Assembly: GCA_015680685.1 (NCBI GenBank)
Contig: MNCI01035710.1
Location: 124,065 to 159,418, forward strand
Origin: Gnetum montanum
Taxonomy: Eukaryota > Streptophyta > Gnetopsida > Gnetales > Gnetaceae
DNA length: 35,354 nt
Direction: 5' to 3'
Shown here: positions 1 to 10,627 of the stretch, piece by piece
Layout: every line of letters begins with the position of its first letter
Numbering within the stretch: the first letter of the stretch is position 1
Position numbers and translations under genes: made by a program
The notes under the pieces: generated by a model
What the model was told of the DNA's origin: nothing
Database searches by the model: none
The model's input: only the letters and a program-made list of their open reading frames with translations

Positions 1-1
1 G

Positions 2-1894
2 CCAGCTCCAAGAAAGAGTACTGGCGAAGAGTTGGGACCTGATGAGGAAAATGAAGAACAAGTGACTGAAACCCCTGCAACTCAGCTTGCAGGACCCAGT
101 CAACCTCCAACCACAGGTCCTAGCCAACAACAAGAAGTAGAACCCGGTACAGGCCAGGACCAGCCGCCGCCGCAAGATTATAGACCATCAATTAGCCATT
201 TAAGGGCCATCGCCAAGACGGTCAGTTGGGGAAGTCGTGATGACACCAGTCTGTTCCGTGTCATCGATGATGCCAGGCAGCCTACAATTTCAATAGATCG
301 CACAAGGGATGAGTTGTCAGTGCAAACAGGAGGAGGGGAAAGTAGATGGTCACAACAGATTTCTGGACATGCGGCATCTTTTCAGGTGCAATTAGAGACT
401 GGTGAAGGGGCCACAGTGGTGGTCATGCAACACTAGGATGCCGCTAGAGCAGCTGATGTGGTAGCTGACCACATCAAGGAATCTTTTCATGTACCTGTTG
501 TGCCACCGGTAGATCTTTTAGGAGAACAGGATGCTCAAACCATTGCCGGAACCTCAATGACTCCTGCAGAACATGAGGATGCATTGGACAGATTGCTTCA
601 AATAGGACAAGTTTTAACATCCTTGTTTGACATCCCTCAGGATGTAACTGCAATTCAGTCAGACCTCATTTCAACCAAGGGAAAACTGGTCATATCCGAA
701 GTAAGGGCTGAGCATGCTGAGGCTGAAGTGCAGAAATTACAAGAGCAGCTCATCGCCTTACAAGCAGCACAGCGGGATCCCTTACGATTGGTTCCCGTAG
801 ACCAGTTAGACAATTTTAAAACCGAACAATTAACCAAATTAATTACAGAAAATAAGAAGGTGGCAGAAGAAAAGGAGACGGCCACTTGGGATGCCTCCAT
901 AGCAAAGGTGCAAAATCATGCGCATCTTAAGACACTCAAGGCCTTACAAGAAGAAAACAAGCAATTGGTTGCCGATAACCTTTGGTTGACTTCTGTGGAG
1001 AAACAAAAGAATGTTCTCGATGAGCACTTCCATCGGCTGCGAGAACAATTCATTCGAGTCAATTAAGACGTAAGCCATTTAGCCAGAGAAAATCGAACCC
1101 TCTCAATGGAGGAGGTGCACGCTATTCAACAAAAATCAGCCATCAAGATTAGTGCGTGGCAAAATGAGGCTAAACGACACGAGAAGCTGAAGGAGCACTT
1201 CCGTGACCAGGTGAGGATGTACAAACAGATCCTGGAAAAGGAGATCGATATGGCAAAAGCCCAAATCAACAACATCAGTGCCCATCACACTGATTGGGGG
1301 GCCATATTGGACACTTATGCCTATGCCCACCAGGCGGAAATTAAGAACCGGGACCTGCAGATCCAGGACTTAACTGAATACATGGAGTTGGCAAACCTTC
1401 GATATGCCAACCTGGCCATATTAACAGCAGGATGCCCAAGGTCAGAGCTCGAGCAGCAAGTAGCTTCCGCCTACATCAAATATGAAGCAGAGTTTGTAGA
1501 ACGAAAGAAGTTGGCTGAAGAATTAGATGTTGCAAATTCTGAACTCGCGGTGGTAAAAGAGAGCTACCAAGGACAGAAAGATGTGGCAACCGACTTGGCT
1601 CGACGGCTAACAGAACTTCACGAATACAAAGACAAAGCCAGAGCCTTTGAAGAGGAACGACGGGTGTTTGTGGTGTGGTATGTCAAAGCTAATCAGATGT
1701 TCCCGTAGCTACCCTGTCCGTGGTAAGTGCCGACTCCATCAACCATCGGAGCATCAGCATGGATGACACAAGACCCTTGGACTGAAGAGGAGAAGCTCCA
1801 GGCTATTCTTCAACGTAATCAATCTTCAAAACTTGGAGCACGCGATAAAGGGAAAGCACCCATGGAGGAGCCACTGCCACCTGGAACGACATGA
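2..1894 (+). pseudogene. Extra ORF of element A, coiled-coil protein, 5'-truncated by window edge
   Basis: One reading frame runs from the left edge to a TGA at 1892-1894 (about 630 codons), with in-frame stops at 434-436 (TAG), 1064-1066 (TAA), 1706-1708 (TAG) and 1724-1726 (TAA). Residues 1-55 are Pro/Gln/Glu-rich. Residues about 57-145 form a compact domain with the landmarks SWGSRDDTSLFRVIDD and GATVVVMQ. From about residue 230 to 565 there are long Glu/Lys/Gln/Leu heptads typical of coiled coil. The last 60 residues are charged and end near DKGKAPMEE. The product of B at 7921-10627 aligns over the whole length; there the first stop is a Gln codon and the second a Glu codon, so the stops are later damage. 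Position just upstream of the PPT fits the extra ORFs known from plant Tat/Athila-type elements. Function is unknown; an assembly or structural role is only a guess from the coiled coil. Confidence 0.75.
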
Positions 1895-2065
1895 GTTCCC
1901 CATGTTTGTAGTTGTAGCAGTTTTTCTCTGTGTTGTGTCTTCTGACACGGCGGCATTAGTCCATTTCTTTTTCTAGTTAATAATCCCATACCTATCCACT
2001 GTGTAATCACTGAAGCTTTTTCTCCTTGTAACTCGAGGACGAGTTTTTATTCAGTCGTGGGGGTA
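1895..2065 (+). other. 3' untranslated stretch with stem-loop and polypurine tract of A
   Basis: No coding potential. A 16-base inverted repeat AACTCGAGGACGAGTT (2030-2045) is followed by T5; the same 16 bases occur at the matching place in E (23738-23753, minus). A CGAGGACGAG-type motif before the PPT is familiar from many plant Ty3/gypsy elements. The PPT is GTGGGGGTA (2057-2065), directly abutting the LTR. Confidence 0.75.
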
Positions 2066-2090
2066 TGATGAGACGCGGTCTGCGTCAGCC

Positions 2091-2186
2091 GCAATATCGC
2101 GGACGCGATATCGCAGCCCACTCGATATCGCATCCCCCGCGATATCGCGTACGCGATGTCGCAGTCAGCCGTCATTTCTATAAATA
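2091..2186 (+). promoter_or_regulatory. U3 promoter of A: GCGATATCGC palindrome array plus TATA box
   Basis: Five units centred on the palindrome GCGATATCGC lie at 2091-2163, followed 15 bp later by TATAAATA (2179-2186). The position at the 5' end of the LTR just before the TATA box is that of a U3 enhancer. The sites are CpG-rich, so they may also be methylation targets. That the array is an enhancer is inferred from its place and its recurrence in B and E. Confidence 0.65.
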
Positions 2187-2352
2187 AGAGGCGGCTCTTC
2201 CTTATTTGGAATCCCAGTTTTAGTGTAGCGAAGCTCTGGCAGTTTGATCCCTCCAGAGTTAGAATTTTCCCGTGTCTGCCAGCAGTGTGGTGAATGTGAT
2301 TGTACGGTGTCTTTATTCGAGTGTGCCATACTTGGACACGCACATGACCGGC

Positions 2353-2358
2353 AATAAA
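2353..2358 (+). promoter_or_regulatory. AATAAA polyadenylation signal in LTR of A
   Basis: AATAAA lies 174 bp after the TATA start, in a block (TACTTGGACA...AATAAAGATCAAG) that is also present in the LTR of B with AATAAA at 11103-11108. This marks the R region. Confidence 0.6.
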
Positions 2359-2584
2359 GATCAAGATTACTTCATCATTGCAGCATTCACTTAGTTTATT
2401 TATTGTTATTTATTTCATGTTATTTATTGCTTTCATAGTGCAGTGTAAGTACGACTTGACTACGAGAATCTACGGGTGTGTACGGCTAGTTAAGGAATCG
2501 GTTACTTATCGCGATTAGTCTCTCAACCCTAAACTCCTAGAAGCGGAACGAGTACGACTTGATTATGAGCATTTAAGTGTGACT

Positions 2585-2706
2585 GCTTGGTAGCCCAGTG
2601 GTGTAGCTAGGGGGATCTATGCTTGGTAACCCAGTGGCGTATTTGGGATCTGCGCTTGGTAATCCCAGTGGCGTACCTAGGCCTATGCTTGGTAGTCCCA
2701 GTGGCA
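2585..2706 (+). repeat. Tandem 33-36 bp repeat in LTR of A
   Basis: Four units start at 2585, 2621, 2654 and 2687, each opening GCTTGGTA and containing CCCAGTGG. Related decayed units occur in the LTRs of B (about 11280-11350), D (about 20185-20255), C (about 30480-30555) and E. Confidence 0.8.
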
Positions 2707-3049
2707 GTCGTGCACGAAGTCCAAGATTTGTCCGGTTGATCAAGGAATTGGTTGCTCGTCACACTTAGGCTAGATTAGATTTCTTACCCTTTTCCTCTTA
2801 GCTTAGCTTAGTTAGTATTATTTTCCACTGCCTTCAGGAGTAGCATTAGATTAGGAACACATCGTACACCTCATCTAGACTAAACCATACGTGACATATG
2901 CAAAACTAGTCTAGATGGGAAGACAGAGAACTGCGACCTAAGGCTAACTATCTAGGTGCCACAACTAGTCCATCTGCGAAGTTCGACCGGATCGCGTGTG
3001 CGACGCTCGTTTCATATGGTTGAGTGTAGGGGTACCTCGCCACTCATCA

Positions 3050-3304
3050 ATTGTTCATTAACTTAATTAATTTATCTCTTTATTGTCATTAGAAGAAGAA
3101 TAAGATTACACAACATCATATACATCACTTTGGACTAAATCATGCGGGACAAAGCTACCACTAGTCCAAGTGGGAAGATAGTGAACTACGATCAAGGCAT
3201 AACAATCTAGATGCACAACTAGTCCCATCCATGGAACTTGACTGGATCATGTATGAATGCTTGTGATTCATATGGCTGGCGTAGGGATACCATGTCACTC
3301 ATCA
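3050..3304 (+). repeat. 5' LTR remnant of element B (last 255 bp)
   Basis: Aligns with the final part of B's 3' LTR from about 11428 (shared landmarks TTAACTTAATTAATTTATCT-like start, then an ACTAGT...GTGGGAAGA block) and ends CTCATCA at 3304, directly before the PBS. Confidence 0.85.
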
Positions 3305-3305
3305 T

Positions 3306-3323
3306 TGGTGTTGTTGTCAAGGA
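3306..3323 (+). other. Primer binding site of B, tRNA-Asp type
   Basis: TGGTGTTGTTGTCAAGGA lies one base after the LTR. From my knowledge of Athila-type elements, the tRNA-Asp PBS is TGGCGCCGTTGCCGGGGA: 12 of 18 match, and all six differences are C-to-T or G-to-A transitions. C and E carry comparable sites at the same spacing. Confidence 0.7.
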
Positions 3324-3429
3324 TGGTGCTAAATTATCTAGACTAGTATATTATACACAATCATTGTAAATGCATTAATGATATATCTTTCAAAGAATAT
3401 TCAATCACACACATCCTAAACTAACAATA

Positions 3430-5910
3430 ATGTCTCTTTCACAAGGAAGTGATAATGCATTATATAGAGAAAGTATTCATTGGAGAACTAATGAGATATA
3501 TGTTGAAGAAAGTTAGAGTGGCCAATCTTATGCAAGGGTTTCATATGTTCATGACCACCCTAACAACACTCAAGGACTACATTCACCTAAGATAGATAAT
3601 CCTAAAGGAGAGGAAGTCCTAGACTAGGGAAGGCCTCAAGGCCTAGGACCTCCTCAAAATCTAGAAAGGAGAAATCAAAGGACCTTGGGGAACATCATAG
3701 AAGCCATGGCAATCATTCCAGTTCCTCATATTCCTCTCCCCCTTCAATGTCTAGTTCTAATGAAGATGAACATGGGTATGGGGATAATGCTCTACTAAAG
3801 GATTAAAATAACAATAGAAATTGAACCCATGGGAAAAGTCAAATACATCAACATGAACATAGGTAGCATCATCACAATCAAACAAATAGAAATAGAAATT
3901 TCCTTCACAACACGTCTAATGATGATGAATCCTTGTTGGCCACTAAGAGCCTGATTTAGATCATAGAGGTAGTTAAGATATCCCACAGGCATAACAAAGA
4001 GAGTTTCCTACCTAGGCTTGATATGAATAATATTCCTAAATTTGTAGGAGGCTATGATTCAGATTTGCAACATCATTTACAAGCCTTCCATGATGCTTGT
4101 GCTTTCTACAACTTTGGAAGTAGGTGGAAAAAGCTTGAGTTCTTTTTTAGGACATTGATTGATAGAGTTGAAGTGTGGTATAGATTGTTGAAACCAAATT
4201 CAATTCAACGGTGGTCCACAATGTTGAAACTCTTGAACAAGAAATACCAGATGTATGCAAGGGTGTCCAACCTGAGCAAATAGATCCAATGATGGAGATA
4301 AGAACAACATGAACCCTTAGACATGGCCTTAGATATATATTATTCCCTATTGAATAGATTCCTAAGTCATGGTTTCTTTAAGGATAGGAAACTTTTCCAC
4401 ATCAGAGATTGACTTCATAATGAAACTAGGGAGATCCTTGGGATCTATGCCCCAAGTCAATTATATGACCTACAAATGCATAAGATCTAAGAATTAATCG
4501 AGCATGTGGAAATAGAAGAAGGAGAGATATGTAAATGGAGAATGTCTAGAAATATCACTACGACCCAACTCTTCAATTGAATCAGGTCCATATCTATGGT
4601 AAGGAGAAAGAGGACACTCTCAATAAGGTGATCCCATAATAAATATTTCCGATATAGAAGTCTATTGATGAACTTAAAGCAAAGTTTAATAGGATGTTAG
4701 AATGGATATATGAAAATGTTACAACTCTCATTGAGATAGTGGAGGAGAAGATCATGCAACACAAACTAGATGATCACAATAAACAAACGATACAGAACTA
4801 AGAAATAGCTAGGAACACTTTTTGACAAACAAGAAAAATGGCTGAAGAAAGGAAGGCTATAGAATCAACCATAGATGAAGATAATAGGTGTGACATCTAG
4901 ATATATGACCATCTAAAGGGCCATTTTCCAATCTTGTTGCATCTACATGAGCATTGGGTAGGTGCATTAAATCCAAATTTTGTACAAAAGCACATGCCTG
5001 GGAGATTTCCTTTCCCACATGGTAATCATAGATGACCCCACAACCAATCATACCATCCTAGGGGAACTTATTACTAGCCTTAATATTGTCATCAATTGTA
5101 GTAGCAACAACCATAGTCATGGGGGAGGCCACCACCAAATTAGCCTTATCCTTCCTATCCACTGAAATTGCATAGATATTATGTTCAACACCCTGTTTCT
5201 CGAACTAGTTCTACATCCTCTACTTCAAATTGCTACTATTGCTCTCTAGAGTACCATCAACCCATGACATCCCTTAAAGGATCACCATCTCATGCCTCTT
5301 ACCATTCATCCTACCCTTAATATTCTCATACTCTACCTTATCACATATGACTGCTAATGACATAGGAAGGTTTGACACCACAATATGAATAAACGAATAC
5401 CACTTGTCCTACGAATGTGCATAGACATGATGATACAAGTGGGTCCCCATCGTAAGCTCTAAAAAATCCCTTCTTTAGGAAATGTTCTAGGTAGAAGAAA
5501 AACATTCATGGACCTACCACATCATCCGAACTAGCACAATGCTAATCTAGTGCAACACCTTCCTTTTCATCACCACTATCCTTTGATCCTACACAAGGGA
5601 CACCATCCTTTGTTACTCCAATTCCAAACCCAAACAATGAATCTACAAGCATGGGAAGATGAACAAATCCATGCATAGCATATCATGATCAAGGATGAAA
5701 TTGTTGGCCAAACATCTATCATGTTACCATACCTTATACCCTAACCCACCATACATTTAACAATCAAGTGTGTGACCAACAATTTTTCTACCCAATTACC
5801 ACACCATTAAAAGACACCCAGTGGCTTGGGAATGAATGGTTACCAATGTTTTATACATGCATGGATCTTGTCTATCTACTTATTAATCCTTGTCATGGCC
5901 AAATGTGTAG
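3430..5910 (+). pseudogene. Degenerate gag of element B
   Basis: The first ATG after the PBS (3430) opens a frame beginning MSLSQGSDN. A Ser/His-rich low-complexity part follows, then the clearest segment at 4023-4280: a Retrotrans_gag-type capsid domain with landmarks NIPKFVGGYDSD, LQAFHDACAF and WKKLEFFFRTL, followed by WYRLLKPNSI. A zinc-knuckle relic lies near 4888-4930 (CDI, then H and KGH; two metal ligands lost). A KDTQWL-type tail motif at 5813-5827 matches C and E. Many stops and frameshifts. I see no aspartic protease, which E has between knuckle and tail. Gag would form the virus-like particle in the cytoplasm. The end is placed at the TGTGGGGGA at 5912-5920 and is approximate. Confidence 0.7.
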
Positions 5911-7290
5911 TTGTGGGGGAAAACCTTCATTCTAATCTTTAGGATTCATAAGTGTTTTTCATCTTTTTGTTTTACATTTTTTTTGTCATTTTCTTATTTC
6001 TTGATATAATTTTTCCTATTCCTTTCAACTTTTTCTATTCATTGTTTTCATTTTCTTTGTTATGTAATCTTTCTTGTAAATAAAATGATAATGTAGCTTA
6101 TTGAGGTGAGTTTTTCTTTATGTTGACAAGTCATGAGGGACTGATTATTTAGATAGTGAGACCACATCATCCATCTACTCACTCCATTAATAAAAGGTTC
6201 TTTCTCTAGTCATAATGACATTATTTTTCACCATGAGACTAAAAATAAACTCATAATCATTGTGCTAGGTAGAAGAGTGAAGCACCAAGGGGGAATGTGA
6301 AGGGTATAACATCAAAGAAATTTGTGGATTCTCTTCAGCTACTTTTGTATGTCCTATCATGTTGCTTCAGTTATAATTATATCCTTGTAGATCTAACAAA
6401 AAATGGAGCAAGAGTACCATAAAAAGGCATTGAATAATTTCTGTAGGTTCCATTGGAAAGACATGTATCCATGCCTAAATGTTGGCAGCTTCTTAGATTA
6501 CTTCCATAAAAAAAGAGAAAGAAAAGAAAAGAAAAGAAGAAAAAGAGTGATATAATTATACTTCTTCCTTGGACAACACATCAAGTGATGTTACTCCTTG
6601 TAACTATGATAGTGCTATAGTTGTCAATCGAAGTGATGAAATAATGTGATGTCACTGAAATGTGGTTTGTACTTGGCTTGAATCTAGGATAGTAGGACTA
6701 CTAATCATTCAACCATTAATAAAACATAAGGATTCTTTATGCCTTGGGTAAGACATATCATGTACCAATGTTTATAATCCTTTCTATAGTCCACCTCATC
6801 TTGCTATTTGTCTGATCCTAACTTGTGCTTTTGGGTAGCATAGAGTTATTATCTCAAATTGGTGGTTTTGACATATGTGTTTTGCTATATAGGTATGCAT
6901 TGCATTCAACCCCTTTGGTGCCTACGGATAGTTTTAGGTGTAGTTACACAAGGGCATTATGGGCTGGAGCTTACTTTGCAGAGGACCCACTTGTAACCAT
7001 TGTATCTTGTACTTGTGTGCACCACCACATCATTCTTTACCTTCCAAGAACTTCATTATTAAATTTCATGCTTTTCCTTATAATGTAAATTGATACGGTC
7101 CACATCATTAGTATAATACCCATTTTCTTACATCTTTCTAAGATTTTAATGTTGATGACTTCATCTTCTAACACTTTCAATGCCTCAAATTGATTTTCTA
7201 CTTACCCCAACACTATGGGCCTAACCTTAAATCTTCCAACCAATCATAGAGATTTGTTTTCCATGCTCAGTTGTCCCATTTAATGCATAT
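5911..7290 (+). other. Spacer of B between gag and the internal promoter
   Basis: No gene seen. It opens with a purine run, TGTGGGGGAAAA, then a strongly T-rich stretch (about 5945-6070) and a GAAAA-rich purine tract (6508-6546). Element C has the same order (T-rich about 33780-33900, purine tract 34432-34512). The short ORF at 6825-7088 has no recognisable content. Confidence 0.6.
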
Positions 7291-7301
7291 TCATGGATCC
7301 T

Positions 7302-7375
7302 GATATCAACTACCTGATATCGGGTTGACCTTGATGTTAGATACCCTATATTGAGTCTCAAACACCTATATATAT
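7302..7375 (+). promoter_or_regulatory. Internal U3-like promoter upstream of the extra ORF of B
   Basis: GATATC occurs at 7302-7307 and 7316-7321, and TATATATAT at 7367-7375. The block TACCTGATATCGGGT, a later GATA, then CCTATATATA and GGTGC follow the same order and near spacing as B's own LTR (TACCTAATATCGGGT, GATATTTGATATC, CCTATAAATA, GGTGC at 10850-10935). This is most simply a duplicated U3 promoter. The TATA lies about 550 bp before the ATG at 7921. Promoter activity is inferred. Confidence 0.5.
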
Positions 7376-7920
7376 GTGACTCCTATGGTGCCCAAAACTC
7401 CATTCTCTTCATTTGCAACTAGGGAAGTTTTTCACATTTTCTCTTGTGACTTAGAGCTCTACACAACCCACTTCTTCTTGTGATATTTGGCTCTCTACTG
7501 CTCTAATTTCCATGCCATTTGAGCCTATTTGATCCTCAAGTGTTCAAATTGGTTATGGGGGGTGCTTGCATGGGAAACTTGTGCCAATTTTCCAAAATTT
7601 TCTATCCCATGGAGATATTATAAGGGTATGAGTGTTAAAAAATCTTAAGTGTGATAATGAAAAATCAATCAAATTAATGCTAGAAACTTTAATTTTTCCA
7701 TCCAAGGGACCATAATCATCATAATAAGCCATACATAAGGAAAAAAGAAGAAACCATAAAAGGTCATAAAAGAAGATAAACACTTTTTGGGCACTTCTCT
7801 AAAAATTTTTCTAACTCCGTAATCATATGAACTTAATGAGACTAAGGTATGGGTAAGGTATAAACTTGTTAATGCTACATAAAAACACCTTAGTAACATC
7901 CAATCTTTGTTTGATTATAG
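7376..7920 (+). other. Leader region between internal promoter and extra ORF
   Basis: AT-rich and without a supportable ORF in the sense direction. It contains possible splice donors (AAGGTATGG near 7845, AAGGTATAA near 7856) and a good acceptor, TTTGTTTGATTATAG, ending at 7920 directly before the ATG. A spliced leader is possible but unproven. Confidence 0.35.
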
Positions 7921-10627
7921 ATGGCTGCAAAAGAGGAGCATAAGGAGAACCTTTGCACCGAGTAGCTAAGCACTCATGAGGAGGTCGAGGCCAACAAGGC
8001 AAGCATGCAGAGCATGAAGAATAGGAATCCTAGTTATTTAGTATTCATCAAGAGGCTATTATTACAAAACAATCAATCCATGGAGATGCTACAAAACAAC
8101 TAGCACCCATGCAAGGACAACACCTCATGTTGTTCCCAAAATTCCTTGAGGCCATTCATGAAAAATCCATGTTGACCATGATCATCATAGAGATGAACTT
8201 GAGCCCATTTATGGAGTTTTCTCCGGAAGTGATTTGGATGAAAATTAAGGCATTACCTTTGTGACCTATTCTTTTAGACAACAACGAGTGGTATCTTTGC
8301 TAAAGATATCAATTTTGGCATAAAAAAGATGAAGGTGCCACTATCAACATTTGTAGAGTTAATGTCTCATTTTTGGTTAAAGCAAGCACCAAAGCTCTGA
8401 ATCTACTAAATGAAGAAGCTAAGTTAGATCATCTATATACAAGATTTGACATTGACACTAGAAAGTTGTGGCTAAGGTAGGCATATGACATGGATGAAAA
8501 AACATATAATGAATTAACTATAGAGGAGAGAACATACTTTAAAATAGGGACATATCACCTTTTCCTGACAAAAGGGCTCTATAAAAGCTTCACATATGTG
8601 GCTAGGGGAAGTGCCATACTAATGGGTAAATACATGGCCAGCCTTTGTTAGTTATATTGCATTGAAATTCAAAGGTAGTTTGAAGAGAAGAAGGTAGGAA
8701 AGCCCATACTTCCATTTCCTTACCTACTCTGGAAGCTATGCAAGTGCATTGGAATCCTAGGGCACACAAATGACATCCCTAGGAAGGCTTAGAATGCTTC
8801 CTTCATGGAGTTGCTTAAACTAGTGGTACCAAGGAAAGACCTTAGTGAGGAGAAAGAATTGGAAAAGGAAGTAGAACTAGAGAAAGAAGCTAAACAAGAG
8901 CCTAAACAACATCGTGAGCTATAAGTTCCACCTTTTCCACTAGAAGACTATAGGTCATCAATGAGACATTTGTAGAAAATTACCAAAATAATAAGTTGGA
9001 AAAGTAGAGAGAAATATATCCTATTTAGAGTAATTGATGACACCATGCAACCCACTATCTTAGTAGATCCAACAAGAGGGTAGGTCTTATTGCAATTAGG
9101 AAGAGAATCCCACTGGTCATAGCAAATCTCTAGTAATGCTGCATCCTTCCAAGTAATGCTCAAAATGGAAGAAGGTGCCACAGTAGTGGTAATGTAGCAT
9201 CAAGATGTAGTAGGTGTAGTAGAATTAATAATGGATCACAACAAAGAATCATTCAATATGCCTGTTGTTCCCCCAATAGATTTTACTAAAACCAGAGATG
9301 CACAAAAGCTTGCTACAACTTTGACGACTCTTGTAACACATGAGGATGTGTTAGACTGACTATTGCAAATGGGGTAAGTGATGACCATGTTTTTTGAAAT
9401 CCCTAGTGATGTCACTGCAACACAATTAGACCTCATCACCATCAAGGAAAAGTTGGTTATGACCAAAGTCAAGGTAGAACATGTAGAAGCAGAGGTGCAA
9501 CATTTGCAATAAGAGTTGCTAAAAGATGGGAGCCTACTCAATTTATTATGCCTAACTAGCTAGAGAAATTTTGAACAGAGTAGCTAATCAAGCTTACTGA
9601 GGAGAATAAAGTTACGGAGCAAGAAAAGAAGAAGGTAGTTTGAAATGCCTCTACTGCTGATGCATAGTCTTATGCTCATAAAAAAGAATTGATTGCCATG
9701 TAGGAAGAGAATAAATAGCTCATTGTAAAGATGTCGTGGTTTATCACTATTAAAAAATAAAATAATGTTCTAGAAAAAAGTTTCCATTAGTTATGGAATA
9801 ACTAATGAGGGTCAATGAGGATATCAGAAAACTGGCCTAAGAAAATAGAATCCTCTCAATGGAGGAGGTCCATGCCATCCTACAGAAGTCCACAATTGAA
9901 ATAAGCATGTGGTAGAATGAGGGCAAGAAACATGAAATGTTGAAAAAAATGTTTTGTAACCAAGTAGGCATGTAAAAGTAAATAAATAAAAAAACAATCC
10001 AAATGGCCAAAGCCCACATTGGGTCCATGTCAACATAAAATCTAGAGTCGTAGTCAATTCAAGATAGCTATGCACTGGTCCACCAGGTGGAGGTAAAAAA
10101 TAAAGACCTACAGATTAAAGACTTGAAAGAATGTATGACATTGGATAACCTTAGATATGCCAACATTGCCATGTTAATAGTAGGTAAGCCTAGAAGCAAG
10201 TTGGAAAAACAAGTAGCAACCACCAATGCCCTATATGAGAAAGAGATTGTGGATAGAAAAGCTGGTTTGCAGAAACTTCACATAGCAAACTCAGAACTTG
10301 AGGTGGTTAAAGCTTGCTACCATGGACAAAATCATGTCACTTTAGACCTAGCCAAGAGACTCATAGATTATCATGAATTCAAAGAAAAGACCAATACATT
10401 TGAAAAGAAGTGATGGTAGTATGTGGCTTGGTATGTGAAGGCCAGTAAAATGTTTTTGTAGCTACAATGCCATTTGGGTGTATCGATGCTAGCACACATC
10501 AGTTTAGTAGCCTAGAAAATATAGGATCCAAGGATAGAAGAAGAGAAGTTGGAAGATATCCTCAACCACTACAAATTTTAGAAGTCTAGTGATAAAGGAA
10601 AGCAATCAATGGAGGAGCACTATATGA
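7921..10627 (+). pseudogene. Extra ORF of element B: globular N-half plus coiled coil
   Basis: About 900 codons with many stops and a few frame changes. The start ATG (7921, MAAKEEHKEN) follows an acceptor-like TATAG. Residues about 60-330 (to 8900) are unrecognised; landmarks are MEFSPEVIWMK, YNELTIEERTYFKIGTYHL and LPFPYLLWKLCKCIGI. The arrangement of a helical stretch then an FP.L...LC..IG motif recalls the 'putative plant transposon protein' domains found beside plant retroelements; this is a weak resemblance. From 8940 (DYRSSMRHL) to the end it aligns with element A: SW.SR, LFRVIDD, GATVVVM, PVVPP, then coiled coil. The best-kept stretch is 10087-10410 (NKDLQIKDL...KKL-type heptads). It ends near KGKQSMEE before TGA 10625-10627, just upstream of the PPT. 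Function unknown. Confidence 0.7.

Larger units (their letters stand above)
1..3049 (+). mobile_element. Element A: 3' part of a Ty3/gypsy-like LTR retrotransposon
   Basis: The visible part holds a coiled-coil extra ORF (2-1894), a short untranslated tail, a PPT and a complete 3' LTR. The 5' LTR, PBS and any gag lie beyond the left edge. The right boundary is sharp: the LTR ends CTCATCA at 3049, and the next base begins sequence that matches the interior of B's LTR (near 11428). A is therefore nested in B's 5' LTR. Its LTR is CpG-rich and its ORF has only a few stops, so it is the youngest-looking element here together with F. It belongs to the same family as B, because the extra ORF and LTR landmarks align. 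Autonomy cannot be judged from the part seen. Confidence 0.85.
2066..3049 (+). repeat. 3' LTR of element A (984 bp)
   Basis: Starts TGATGAG directly after the PPT and ends CTCATCA, a perfect 7-bp terminal inverted repeat. It contains, in order, a GATATC palindrome array, a TATA box, an AATAAA signal, and four copies of a GCTTGGTA...CCCAGTGG unit. Its last 343 bp reappear inverted at 35011-35354 (F) with only scattered differences. Confidence 0.93.

Noticed and set aside
655-900. Minus-strand ORF overlapping the extra ORF of A
   Set aside because: Shadow of the sense frame, which aligns with B; the antisense product has no features.
2030-2050. Hairpin plus T run as a transcription terminator
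   Set aside because: Bacterial-style terminators do not apply in plant nuclear DNA; it is a conserved pre-PPT motif.
2047-2364. Minus-strand ORF across the LTR start of A
   Set aside because: Spans the PPT, U3 array and R region; it arises from the palindrome array and is not a gene.
6825-7088. 87-residue plus-strand ORF in the spacer of B
   Set aside because: No homology landmarks, no counterpart in C, and AT-rich chance length.
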